DNA from: Symbiodinium natans
Lineage: Eukaryota > Sar > Dinophyceae > Suessiales > Symbiodiniaceae
Direction: 5' to 3'
Length of the DNA stretch: 64,000 nt
NCBI GenBank assembly: GCA_905221605.1
Contig: CAJNDS010002257.1
Location: forward strand, 101,779-165,778
The notes under the pieces were generated by a model. It made no database searches. It was not told the origin of the DNA and saw only the letters and a program-made list of their open reading frames with translations. Made by a program: the position numbers and the translations under genes. This document shows positions 49,701 to 60,039 of the stretch, piece after piece. Numbering within the stretch: the stretch's first letter is position 1; the number at the start of each line of letters is the position of its first letter.

Positions 49701-50789
49701 GCTGGAGCCACGTGGTTTTCGTACCCTAAACCCCAAATTATATATAAACCCTAAACCCTAAAACCTAATTAAATCTAAACCCTAAAGCCTAAACCCTAAT
49801 CCCCAAACCCCGTGGGCTTTTTAAGGGACAATCCGCCTTCGCGTGGAGCAGCACAGGAGGCGTATCGACAAGCCCGCCAGCGCCAATCTGGCCCCGGGGT
49901 TGACCCTAAACCCTGAACCCTAAACACTAACCCTAAACCCTAAACCACCCAAAAACCGAACCCCTAAACCCGAATGGTGGGTCTGGGGTTTGCCCTAAAC
50001 CCCTAACTAAAGCCCTAAACCGCCAAGCCACTAAACCCCTGAGCCCTAAAACCCTATAGTTTGGGGTTTGGGGTTTAGAATTGCGAGTTTATGGGGGGTG
50101 AGGTTCTAGGAACCGAACTCAAAGCAGAATACAAGGCACCAGGTTACCGCTGGGCTTTGGTGTACCGGGCCAAACCCTACGGAGCGAAGCCTTACCCTGA
50201 CAGTCCATGTACCTCGGTATGACATACTTGGGCCCCCCTGGGGTCCAAAGTCCCTAAAACTTTGAGGCACAAGAGTTCTGGGCACATGAACCCTTTATCT
50301 AGACGCATGGACCCTTTGGGGTTCGGCCTTAGAACCTTTGACCGAGGCCCTAGAACACGACGATGCGACCCCAACCCTTCAATCCGCTTGGGCTCTTGCT
50401 TCAAGGGCCCTGGAGCCTACTTCGTTTTTGGGGCCCATGAAGCCTAAGCATCCTAAGCAGCCCTGCTTGAGCCTACAGTTCAGGTTAAGGGTTGAGGGTT
50501 GAGGGTTAAGGTTTAGGGTTTAGGGTTTAGGGTTTAGGGTTTAGGGTTTAGGGTTTAGGGTTCAGCATCTCAAAGTTCAAGCATTCTCTAGGCTGGCAGC
50601 CTTTCAAGCGCCCGAAAAGTACCCACCCACCCAGAGAATCCCATACCATTAAGACAATAAAAGTTTCACACGCAACCCAAATTCTTAACCCTACGCTCTT
50701 GTCCCTGAACCTTCAACCACCGTAGAACCCTCAGCCCTGAACACTTGAACCCTAAATTTTAGGGCTCCTCAACCCTCATGCCATGGGGA

Positions 50790-50933
50790 GGGGGGGGGGG
50801 GCGGAGGGGGGGGGCGGGGGGGGGGGCGGGGGGGGGGGGGGGGCGGGGGGGGGCGGGGGGGGGCGGGGGGGGGGGGGGAGGGGGGGGGGGGGCGGGGGGG
50901 GGGGGCTGGGGGGGGGGGGGCGGGGGGGGGGGG
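50790..50933. repeat. G-rich tract with single C interruptions
   Basis: About 145 bp of G runs broken by single C, A or T. Strong G-quadruplex potential. Confidence 0.95.
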
Positions 50934-50936
50934 CCA

Positions 50937-51462
50937 AGGACCTTGCCCACTGATTTTCGGACCTTGCCCGCTAATTTTCGGACCTTGCCCGCTAATTTTC
51001 GGACCTTGCCCGCTAATTTTCGGACCTTGCCCGCTAATTTTCGGACCTTGCCCGCTAATTTTCGGACCTTGCCCGCTAATTTTCGGACCTTGCCCGCTAA
51101 TTTTCGGACCTTGCCCGCTAATTTTCGGACCTTGCCCACTAATTTTCGGACCTTGCCCGCTAATTTTCGGGCCTTTCCCGGGTCCGAAAATTAGCGGGCA
51201 AGGTCCGAAAATTAGCGGGCAAGGTCCGAAAATTAGTGGGCAAGGTCCGAAAATCAGTGGGCAAGGTCGTGGGTCAGCGGGCAAGGTCCGAAAATTAGTG
51301 GGCAAGGTCGTGGGGCAGCCAATGGACCTTGCCCACTGATTTTCGGACCTTGCCCGCTGATTTTCGGACCTTGCCCGCTGATTTTCGGACCTTGCCCGCT
51401 AATTTTCGGACCTTGCCCGCTAATTTTCGGACCTTGCCCACTAATTTTCGGACCTTGCCCGC
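50937..51462. repeat. 21-bp minisatellite in three blocks, middle block inverted
   Basis: The unit GGACCTTGCCCGCTAATTTTC is repeated forward (50937-51178), inverted (about 51180-51312), then forward again (51325-51462). The centre at 51178-51184 is palindromic (CCCGGG). The 21-bp period keeps frames open (RTLPANF plus, GKVRKLA minus), so the ORFs here are not evidence of protein. Confidence 0.95.
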
Positions 51463-51569
51463 AAAGCCATTAACATTTATATTATATATGAAAGAGTGGT
51501 TTAGGGTTTAGGGTTTAGGGTTAAGGGTTTAGGGTTTAGGGGGCTTTGGGGCTTCGGGCTGTGTTGGGT

Positions 51570-51643
51570 TTAGGAGTTCCAGAGGTCCGCGGCTTTGGTG
51601 CAACAGCCCTCTCCCCGCCCCAAGCCCTCAAATGCGAAAGCCA
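51570..51643 (-). CDS. Candidate terminal exon, gene C
   Basis: Acceptor GGCCCCGAGCAAG|, two bases completing Val with the last base of the exon at 51759, then AFAFEGLGRGEGCCTKAADL then WNS and TAA. The phase matches exactly. No family recognised. Confidence 0.5.
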
Positions 51644-51758
51644 CTTGCTCGGGGCCGTGGGGGTTTAGGGTTCTTAAGGGTTTAACGTTTAGGGTTTAGG
51701 GTTTAAGGTTTAGGGTTTAGGGTCGGGTTCAGGCGTTTAAGGCTTCTGGCAGCCTCAC

Positions 51759-51815
51759 CGATGTTCATCGACGACCGGGCGATGATCTGAAGTCCTTTGG
51801 CGTCACCCTCCTTGG
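51759..51815 (-). CDS. Candidate exon, gene C
   Basis: Acceptor AAAAAACCTCAG|, consensus donor AACATCG|GTGAGG, 57 nt. Reads KEGDAKGLQIIARSSMNI; 14 of 18 third positions G/C. The intron to 51643 contains short TTTAGGG arrays. Confidence 0.52.
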
Positions 51816-51840
51816 CTGAGGTTTTTTTGGGTACATAAAG

Positions 51841-52010
51841 CCCTAAACCCTAAACCCTAAACCCTACACCCTGCACCCTACACCTAAACCCTAAACCCTA
51901 AACCCTAAACCCTAAACCCTAAACCCTAAACCCTAAGCCCTAAACCCTAAACCCTAAACCTAAACCCTAAACCCTAAACCCTAGACCCTAGACCCTAAAC
52001 CCTAAACCTT
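51841..52010. repeat. Interstitial telomeric array, C-strand, with variants
   Basis: CCCTAAA with CCCTACA, CCCTGCA, CCCTAGA and 6-mer slips. Confidence 0.95.
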
Positions 52011-52119
52011 AAACAAGGCCTTCGGGCAAAGCCATAAGATGAAACCGAAACCCGACCACCTCCCCGAAAATCGAGCCCCACACCCTCAACCAAGTCTCAA
52101 GGTGGCTGCAGGCTTCGCG

Positions 52120-52226
52120 GTTTAGGGTTTAGGGTTTAGGGTTTAGGGTTTAGGGTTTAGGGTTTAGGGTTTAGGGTTTAGGGTTTAGGGTTTAGGGTTT
52201 AGGGTTTAGGGTTTAGGGTTTAGGGT
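52120..52226. repeat. Interstitial telomeric array, G-strand
   Basis: About fifteen perfect TTTAGGG units. Confidence 0.95.
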
Positions 52227-52614
52227 TAGTGGCCTCTTAGGAGATCAAGGGCCAATAAGGGTACAGTACTCCTGGGGGCATCCGACCCTTAGAGAACGCG
52301 GAAAGAACAGCACCACTACCCTACATCAAAACCTTGATTAAGGTGCTTATCGCCCTCTTTAACATCACCCGTGAAAACCCAAAAGCCCTAAACCCTAAAC
52401 CCTAAACCCTAAACCCTAAACCCTAAACCCCTGAACTCTGAACTCTAAACCCGGCACCCTCAACCAGCAAGGTTTGGCGCTGGGTTCGGGAATCGGTAGC
52501 TATGGCTTAAAGAAGTTGAGGTTTGAAGGTGCAATGCTCAATGCCTACGCTCCACCAGCCCAATCCGGAAGCAATCTGCTGACATCTAACGTAGCTCGAA
52601 AAACGGATCCCATA

Positions 52615-52718
52615 CTAGGATGGCCCTTAAATTTTAAAACCCTCTGAAAAAATATTCCTGAGTATGATCCTCTTACACCCCAAAATGGAAAATATAAATC
52701 TTCCAAGGGCCTACCTAG
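52615..52718. mobile_element. Family C element, reference copy
   Basis: CTAGGATGGCCCTTAAA at the left and AAGGGCCTACCTAG at the right form imperfect inverted repeats. CATA flanks both sides (52611-52614, 52719-52722). 104 bp, no coding capacity. Confidence 0.7.
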
Positions 52719-52734
52719 CATAGTACTCCCGCGC

Positions 52735-52799
52735 CCCCCGGAAAAAAATGTCCGGGTGGCTCCGTCCTCGCCACCTCCCTCCGGCCGTGGAAGCATCAC
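52735..52799 (-). CDS. Candidate exon
   Basis: Acceptor AACCCTGTGCGCAG|, reads VMLPRPEGGGEDGATRTFFS then GG. The donor is unclear. Lies between the family C element and a TTTAGGG array. Confidence 0.28.
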
Positions 52800-53030
52800 C
52801 TGCGCACAGGGTTCAGGGTTTAGGGGTTTGGGGTTTGGGGTTTAGGGTTTAGGGGTTTGGGGTTTGGGGTTTAGGGTTTAGGGTTTAGGGTTTAGGGTTT
52901 AGGGTTTAAGGTTTAGGGTTGCGGTTTCGCCAAGGGGCTTTCGGGGTGGCTCTGATGGGTGGCACAGGGCGAATGACCCCTAAATCCTAAGCCCGAGATC
53001 CGAAATGTTAAGCCCGCAAGCTTAAGCCCC

Positions 53031-53440
53031 ATGGAAAGCTCACCAAGGCGAGACGTCCGTTCTTTGAGCAACAAGGCGGTATGTCAATGTGAATTGTTAA
53101 CTATGTTTAGCGGAAGCGTGCATGTTTTCTTCCTTTTTGTCCGGGGCTTTTGTGTGCGCAGATATTTCGGACTTTCACTCCAGGGCGTGGGTGGTGGGTT
53201 TTGGGTTGCGGAATGTAGGGTGCAAGGTTTTCGGGCTTGAGGATTTTTCGGACGTGGGTTTCGGGTTGGGGTTTTGGGTGCAGGGTTTTCGAGCATGTTT
53301 TTCAGAGCATGGCTTTCGGGTTTCGGGTTTGAGGGTGCGAGGTTTTCGAGACCTCGTTCGGGCATGCATGCGTGGATGCGCCGGCAGCATTGCAATCTTG
53401 TCTGAAATCAGTGTTTCACCAAGACGAAACGTTTTTTCGA
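53031..53440. other. Degenerate G/T-rich stretch
   Basis: Open frames on both strands contain repeated GFRV/FGLG (plus) and NPKP (minus) words, the typical translation of decayed telomeric DNA. No exon could be supported. Confidence 0.35.
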
Positions 53441-53720
53441 AACCCCTAAACCCTAAACCCTAAACCCTCAACCTTACACCCTAAACCTTAAACCACATTC
53501 TTTAAACAATGACAGAAAAAACCTTGTGCGAACCATGTGTCGCTAGCTTCAACAACCCCAAGACCCAACTACACAACCCTCAAGCCCACCCTGAACTCAA
53601 GGGACGAAGGGAGGGACCCTTACAAGGGACCTTAGGGGGCTATTTAGGGGTTTAGGGTTTAGGGTTTAGGGTTTAGGGCTACCCCCTTCATGAGCTCGAG
53701 ACCCCCCAAACCCTGATCAC

Positions 53721-53749
53721 CTGGAAGCTCTTTGGGCGCTCAGTCCAGG
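53721..53749 (-). CDS. Candidate short exon
   Basis: Excellent splice sites: CTCCCGCTCTCAG| and TTCCAG|GTGATC. Reads WTERPKSFQ. Only 29 nt. Confidence 0.3.
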
Positions 53750-54099
53750 CTGAGAGCGGGAGCGGTTCCGACATAGCCTCCAAAGGGGTTTAGGGTTTAG
53801 GGTTTAGGGTTTGGGGTTTAGGGTTTAGGGCTTGGGGACCCTTATGAGTGCCCCAGAACCCCCTAAAGCCTAAACCCTAAACCCTATATAAACCCTAAAC
53901 ACCCTTAACAGGGCCAAAGTGCCCCTTCATGGGGACATTTAGGGGGCATCTTGGGTTGGGGGTTTTGGGGGATTAACATGGGGTTTCAGGGGGAGGGGGG
54001 GACTGAAAGCGGTGATGGGATAGGGGAGGGGAGTGGGGGGGCGGGGGGGGGGGGGGTTTGGTGGTTGAGAGGATGAGATGACCCTAACAAATTTTGGAG

Positions 54100-54660
54100 C
54101 AGCCCGGCGCTTGAACCCAAAATACCCCAACCCCTAATCCTTCCCCATAAACAAAAGAAAGCCTAGAACATGCAGCATGACTGCCCAAATCCTTAGCCCC
54201 CACGCTCCCGGATCCTGAAAGTCCTCAATCAGGGTTTCAGAGTACTACGCAGGGGCTTCCGGGCTTGAGGCTTTGTCAGGGCACTTGATGAACAGATTTC
54301 AGGGGTCAGGGTTTGGAGATTTTGGGGGGCTCAGCGAAGTTCAGCGGGGGCCTAAGGTTTACGACCCTAGGACTCTAGGATTTGGGGACCTGGGGTTCAT
54401 TGGGGCTCAAGGGCGCTTACGGTCTTAGTTGTGGGCTGGGGATGGTTGCGTTCTCTGAGCCGTGCGCCAACAAACCCATGAACAGGCTCCCAGATCAACA
54501 GCAGACACGCATCTCTGCCGATTCCACGGCTTTCTCCTGCTGTCACCGCTCAAGTTTGTCTCTGCGTGCTGAGATATACGGGAACATGGAACCTCCGAAG
54601 AGGTTCTGCAGACCGTGCCCAAGATTTCTTGAGAGTGCCCTAGACTTCTGACGTTTGGCC
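54100..54660. other. Unassigned stretch
   Basis: A plus frame (54382-54651) includes PMNRLPDQQQTRISADSTAF and a minus frame (54425-54622) overlaps it. Neither has a clear pair of splice sites. Confidence 0.3.
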
Positions 54661-55170
54661 TTTAAGGTTTTAGGCACCCTAAACTCTAAACCCTAAACCT
54701 AAACTTTAGGGGTTGGGTTTTTGGGTTTAAGGCTGAGGACAGTCTTTGTGAATCAATATGGGCGTTTGATTCGACAGGGTACTTGGAGTAGTTGGTAGTA
54801 AAAGCAACTCATTCTTTGGGCTTCCCCATTGTGAGCTTCGACATTTCTGTAGCTTCAGCTCTTTACTTTGGGGGGGGGGGGGGGGTGGGGCGGGTCCAAA
54901 TGAACCCGAAACCTCAAACCCCGAACCGCCCTACGGACGGGGGGGTCCAGGGCCAAAAACCCTAAACCCCTAACCCCTAAACCCCATACCCTAAACCCTT
55001 AACTGAGGCCCCGGGTCCAGAAACCTCTGTGCTTGAGCCCGAACCCCGGAGTCCAGCTTCTTGAAGCATCTCGGGTCTGATTGCCCTAAACCTAGGGTTT
55101 AGGGTTTAGGGTTTTAGGGTTTAGGGTTTAGGGGTAGGTTTCAAGGAGCTCAAGTTCTTAGGTAAGCAGC

Positions 55171-55237
55171 CTGGGGCACTTGCACACGGCGGAACAAGGG
55201 CGAAACGACGTAGCCATGAAACAGACGAGCGCAGCCT
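55171..55237 (-). CDS. Candidate exon
   Basis: Strong acceptor CAGTCTACTGTTACAG|, GC donor CCCCAG|GCTGCT, 67 nt. Reads AALVCFMATSFRPCSAVCKC then P, Cys-rich; 15 of 21 third positions G/C. No family recognised. Confidence 0.45.
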
Positions 55238-55311
55238 CTGTAACAGTAGACTGTGCATCGAGCGTTGAGGGGTTCCAGGGGCTCGCCTACAAAATGACAC
55301 TCAACCCTCTA

Positions 55312-55378
55312 CGAGGATGGCCCTTAAATCCATGTATTCCTGAATAGGATCTCCTTAAACCCAATAAAGGGTGGAAGA
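55312..55378. mobile_element. Family C element, left part only
   Basis: CGAGGATGGCCCTTAAAT, TATTCCTGAATAGGATCTCC. It is cut off at a long (TA)n microsatellite (55381-55510). Confidence 0.5.
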
Positions 55379-55380
55379 AT

Positions 55381-55510
55381 CATATATATATATAAGAATA
55401 TATGTATATATATATATATGTATATGTATGTGTATGTGTATGTGTATGTGTGTATATATATATATTCTTATATATATATATATGTATTTCCATATATATA
55501 TATATATATA
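55381..55510. repeat. (TA)n/(TG)n microsatellite
   Basis: About 130 bp of TATATA and GTATGTGTA units. Confidence 0.95.
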
Positions 55511-56025
55511 GTCATCCTTGAATAGATAGAATATGGTTTTCGTTTGTTTGTTTTTTTTTGGGGGGGGGGTTGCTTTTTCCCACGTTTTTGAGGGAACCCA
55601 TAGATAGAATATTGAAACCCATAGATAGAATATCTCAAAGAGTCCCAAAACCCATAGATAGATATTTTCGGGAGCCCGAAAAAACACCCGTTGTCGGGCC
55701 CTCCTGCAGGGGAGGAGGAGGAGGAGGGGGAGAGGAGAGGAGGAGCTACGTACGCCTCAAGAGAGGCGTCTTCAAGTGATGCCTACTTTGGGCTATTTGG
55801 AGCCTTACATTTCCCGAAACCCCCAAATCCCAAATCCCCGAAACTGTCATAAAAAAAGGAACCCATAGATAGAATATAGTGGGCCCCGGCGTGCCCCTTG
55901 GCCCTAAAGTTTAAGCCAATATTCTATCTAACGTTTTGGGGGTCTGTATATTCTATCTATCGTTTTGGAAAGGGGGTTATTTCATTTTCGGATTTTCAAA
56001 TATTCTATCTACTTAAGGATGCCTA
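55511..56025. repeat. Fold-back unit with eight ATAGATAGAATAT motifs
   Basis: Five copies on the plus strand (55521, 55600, 55621, 55653, 55865), then three on the minus strand (55919, 55948, 55999). The outermost copies extend into an inverted repeat: GTCATCCTTGAATAGATAGA at 55511 against ATTCTATCTACTTAAGGAT near 56003. Confidence 0.7.
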
Positions 56026-56519
56026 TATGCATGTATTTGATACCAAGGGCCTATACAGTAGGGTCTACCACTTAAGTAAACCCCAAGCCCTAAACCCTAA
56101 ACCCCAAACCCCAAACCCCAGACTCAAATCCAACAACTAGTAGGCCGCAGCCTCTGAAGTTGGGTAGATACGACAGGCAACGGGCACTTGTCGGTTTTTG
56201 AAGCAAGTGCAACCCCAACCCCTGAAAGCCCTAAACCCCCAAAACTCTAAACCCTAAACCCGAAAAAATGCCAAACCCTAAACCCTAAACCCTAAACCCT
56301 AAAACCTAAACCCTAAACCCTAAAACCCTAAAACCCTAAAACCCCAAACCCTAAACCCTAAAACCTAAACCCCAAACCCTAAACCCTCAGGGCGATGCAT
56401 GGATTTGCATATACTGGGAGATACTTCAACCCTACGCACGCCTCTCAGACATAGGAAGGCTCATACTGATACCACCCATAAGATTGCATGGTGATCTTAG
56501 GGTTTAGGGTTTAGGGTTT

Positions 56520-57770
56520 AAATATTCAAGAAGATGCTTATAGATTGTTGCAAATACATTAGAATACCTAGCACAGAGTACAAATATACATAGCAAGGAC
56601 TTTTGGCAGATAACAACCCTACAATACCAGGAGTACGAACATGAGCAATACCAAATCACAACAAGCAATGAAAATAAACATCTGAAAGAATACTAAAATA
56701 CTAATATACTAATATGAAAACGCGAATGCTATTTGGGTTCAGTGTTTCCTCATTCAGGGCTTAGGATCATTGCGTCTGGTCGTGTCAGTGTACAAGTTTC
56801 CTCCCTGTAGTATCCCAGCCCTGGAAAACGACCCCCCCCCCCCCCCATTATCATCATGGGAGTGTAAAAAGGAACAAGAAAGAAACCCGTGAGCTAATAA
56901 TGAAACTTTCCAAGGGCTCATACACATACAAACAAGGGGCGCTTTCGGGCATGAAATGAAATTGAGTTTCGTGCATCATTTTTCTACACAAATAACATTC
57001 ACGCTTCTCTTCGCTTCGCCTATTCTCGCCTATTATCGGGGCGCCAAATACGAAAGAAAAAACGCTACAATGAACGAAACAAAAAGCAGTGTTCAAAATA
57101 AACAAGCGAACAGCCAAATTATATTCCTTCGCTCACCGCTGTGTGCCCCTACTGACAAACCCGTGCCGTCGTTCATTCTCTTCTCCTTACGCTGTAGCCG
57201 CACTGTAGCCCTACTCTGGGTCCTGGACTGATAGTGCTCCTTTACCCCTATAGAACACGGCAAAAAGACGAGACAGGAAAGCAGAAGGGGGAAAAAAAAC
57301 AACCCAAAAAACCCGATCAATCAAGGGCTTCGGTTTCAGTCTCTGGGGACGATCTAGTGGCCGTCTCGTCCCTAGGCTTTTCGGAACAGTGGTTGGGTTA
57401 GAACCCCCTAAAAAGACTGAAGAACAATCATCCCTTTATTGCCCCGGTACGGAGGAATATTTTCTGGAGTGGTTCTGAAGAAACTCGTTCTGAAGGTCCG
57501 AGGGTTCGGGGTGTAGGCGAAGCCACGCCTTGTGCCCCCTGACCCCCCAAACTCACCCCTCGCCGTCGTGCCATAATGGAAGCTGATATTTATCTCATTT
57601 CTAGCATGTTTTATGGGCACGTTTTGCATGAAGAAAAAAAACACATGGAAAAAAACATTCCCTTGGGACATCTCACCACAAAATGCTTAGCCCCTTTCAC
57701 AGCCCCTCACCAGGGGCAACTCCCTAAGCCCCTAGAGCCCTTACCATGCCAGCAGATCTGGGTAGACCAG
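56520..57770. other. AT-richer, telomere-poor block
   Basis: About 1.25 kb almost without telomeric units and richer in A/T than the rest. Several overlapping ORFs of 65-91 codons on both strands (for example 56956-57231 plus, 56854-57117 minus). No splice pair or recognised protein. Confidence 0.35.
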
Positions 57771-57781
57771 TAACCATGTTG

Positions 57782-57843
57782 AAACCCTAAACCCTAAACC
57801 CTAAACCCTAAACCCTAAACCCTAAACCCTAAACCCTAAACCC
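57782..57843. repeat. Interstitial telomeric array, C-strand
   Basis: Nine CCCTAAA units. The array ends inside the left end of a family F element. Confidence 0.95.
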
Positions 57844-57847
57844 TCAG

Positions 57848-57939
57848 GGGTACCTTTTTGAGATCTAAGGTTTCCCGTTTCGGGCTTTTCGAAGGGACCC
57901 CTAGAGCCAAACGAATGGCAAAAGGACTCCACTGGGCTA
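57848..57939. mobile_element. Family F element truncated by telomeric repeats
   Basis: Right part GAAGGGACCCC, AAAAGGACTCCACTGGGCTA matches 38711-38807. The left inverted repeat (TAGCCCAGT) is missing and replaced by CCCTAAA repeats. Confidence 0.45.
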
Positions 57940-58109
57940 CCAAGATATGCCAATCAAGGCCAAGCGTTGCAAGTGTGCTCTCGGCAGCTTACGCAGATGC
58001 TGCAGAACCCTAGGGCGGTTTAGGGTTGAGGGTTTAGGGTTTAGGGTTTAGGGTTTAGGGTTTAGGGTTTAGGGTTTAGGGTTTAGGGGCCAGTGTACCT
58101 CCTGAGAAG

Positions 58110-58184
58110 CCTGGCGTGGACAATTCTCTGGGCACTTGTGGGAATGCCAGACCATGGAACGGAATGCGCGCGAACCGCGTTCAG
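58110..58184 (+). CDS. Candidate exon, plus strand
   Basis: 75 nt, phase 0 at both ends: acceptor GTACCTCCTGAGAAG|, consensus donor GTTCAG|GTGAAA. Reads PGVDNSLGTCGNARPWNGMR then ANRVQ. A TTTAGGG array precedes the acceptor. Confidence 0.42.
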
Positions 58185-58329
58185 GTGAAAAGAGCTACGT
58201 AACTTTCTTCCCAAAGCCCCACCTACAAACCTGGGGTTTAGGGTTTAGGGTTTGGGGTTTAGGGCTTCCAAAATGAGACTGCTGAGAGCTGTCCGGACTC
58301 AGCCGGAAGTAAGCCGCAGCTGTGGACCG

Positions 58330-58526
58330 ATCCTAAACCCTACCCTACACCCTACACCCTACACCCTAATTACACCCTACACCCTACACCCTACACCCTA
58401 CACCCTAAACCCTAAACCCTAAACCCTAAACCCTAAACCCTAAACCCTAAACCCTAAACCCTAAACCCTAAACCCTAAACCCTAAACCCTAAACCCTAAA
58501 CCCTAAACCCTAAACCCTAAACCCAA
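58330..58526. repeat. CCCTACA array passing into CCCTAAA
   Basis: About nine CCCTACA units (with one ATTACA interruption), then about 17 perfect CCCTAAA units. Confidence 0.95.
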
Positions 58527-58552
58527 CTTTGCACTAAACCCCCAAGCTCGCA

Positions 58553-58650
58553 GCATTGTCAGGGAAGATGGCTCTGGAACAGCTTTTGGCCATAGCGAGA
58601 CTCAGAGCATCCCAAGAGGGGGACTTCTCCCCCCAAACGGGAACCTCCAG
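58553..58650 (+). CDS. Exon-like island, frame uncertain
   Basis: Plus frames after AGCATTGTCAG or earlier: MALEQLLAIARLRASQEGDF or SIVREDGSGTAFGHSETQSI. Both are open through the island; minus is poorer. Confidence 0.3.
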
Positions 58651-58689
58651 AACCTAGAACCTGGAGCTCGTCTGCTCCAAGGGTGTGGG

Positions 58690-58889
58690 GAGTTTAGGGT
58701 TTAGGGTTTAGGGTCTAGGGTCTAGGGTCTAGGGTCTAGGGTCTAGGGTTTAGGGTTTAGGGTTTAGGGTTTAGGGTTTAGGGTTTAGGGTTTAGGGTTT
58801 AGGGTTTAGGGTTTAGGGTTTAGGGTTTAGGGTTTAGGGTTTAGGGTTTAGGGTTTAGGGTTTAGGGTTTAGGGTTTAGGGTTTAGGGT
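58690..58889. repeat. Longest telomeric array, G-strand
   Basis: About 27 units: three TTTAGGG, five TCTAGGG, then about 19 perfect TTTAGGG. Confidence 0.95.
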
Positions 58890-59017
58890 TTTGAGTGCAA
58901 TGGGCACACCTCTTCAGCTCGCCAGCCCACTGTGGTTTAGGCTTCAGGGTTCAGGGTTCAGGGCAGGGCTTTTTTTGGGATCCTTGAGATCAAATGGCAT
59001 CCCACGGAGCTCGGAGT

Positions 59018-59094
59018 TAGGGTTTAGGGTTTAGGGTTTAGGGTTTAGGGTTTAGGGTTTAGGGTTTAGGGTTTAGGGTTTAGGGTTTAGGGCA
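59018..59094. repeat. Interstitial telomeric array, G-strand
   Basis: About eleven TTTAGGG units. Confidence 0.95.
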
Positions 59095-59111
59095 GTTTAG
59101 GGTTCAGGGAA

Positions 59112-59324
59112 ATGACTCGCCGCCTTGCTGGAACTAAATTCAGCAGAATCGTTGGCCGAAAGTCCGCGTCGCAGACCTCGGTCAAACACGCCTGGCTTTC
59201 TCTCCAAGATGAGTCAGCGCAGGAAGCTTTAGAAGACTCGTTGGGGACAGGGCCAGGCGCTGAGAACTCGGCAAGCGCCTTTCCCTTCGTCCCAACTTTG
59301 TTTTTCAAATGGTCCCTTCTGTAA
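59112..59324 (+). CDS. Open frame of 70 codons, uncertain
   Basis: ATG-initiated frame, SRIVGRKSASQTSVKHAWLS and LQDESAQEALEDSLGTGPGA, to TAA. No low complexity. A minus frame (59087-59554) overlaps but is extended by a (CT)n tract. No splice pair fixed. Confidence 0.28.
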   Translation: MTRRLAGTKFSRIVGRKSASQTSVKHAWLSLQDESAQEALEDSLGTGPGAENSASAFPFVPTLFFKWSLL

Positions 59325-59431
59325 GGGGCCAAATGGCAGGTCGTGCGCCGAGGCATCGGGTGCAATGGGAAAACCAGGAAGCAGCTTGAGGTTGTAGGCC
59401 TAAGGGTCTCAATTACTATGTACTTTAAGCC

Positions 59432-59433
<2 letters not shown>

Positions 59434-59469
<36 letters not shown>

Positions 59470-59495
59470 CTCTCGCTGTCTCTCTCTCTCTCTCT
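59434..59495. repeat. (TC)n microsatellite
   Basis: About 60 bp of TC units with a few CG interruptions. Confidence 0.95.
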
Positions 59496-59766
59496 GCACG
59501 CTTTTGGGCTAGGGTCCGGGCCCTCTCGTCTCCTAAACACAGACCATACGACATTGTAAGGAACCCTCAGAATGGTCCCAAACCTCATCCCACAGGCTAC
59601 TAGTCTAGGGTTAAGGGCTGAGGGTTCACGACTTTAGGTCTTCGTTTTCTTGTTGGGGGGGGGGGGGGGGCGCGGGGTCGCGGCCTACTAGCTGCCTTCT
59701 AGCAGATGTTGGCGTGGGCACGAAACTTCGCGTCAAACTTCGACACATGTACACTGGGGCACTTAT

Positions 59767-60039
59767 TCACTTTGACCCTATAGTTAGGAGGTGATCAGCC
59801 CTAACCCCTAAACCCCTCTCCCTAAACCCTGGGGGAGGCGCTAGGTGTAGCCCGGGCCTTAAGCCTCTTTTCGATGGCTTGTGTACGCGGAGTACATTAT
59901 GTGGGTATCTGAGGGAAGCAAACCGGATTGCCGGATGCCAGGCGCGACGGTTTAAGACAGACACTGCATGAAGGCCGCCGAACCGGCTGGTGTTATGGGC
60001 AGCTTCAAGAAGGGAGGTGCTTGAACCACCCTGGACCAC
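59767..60039 (-). CDS. Open frame of 90 codons, uncertain
   Basis: ATG-initiated frame, GSSTSLLEAAHNTSRFGGLH and SLRYPHNVLRVHKPSKR, no repeats inside. No homology recognised. Confidence 0.22.
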   Translation of the reverse strand: MVQGGSSTSLLEAAHNTSRFGGLHAVSVLNRRAWHPAIRFASLRYPHNVLRVHKPSKRGLRPGLHLAPPPGFRERGLGVRADHLLTIGSK

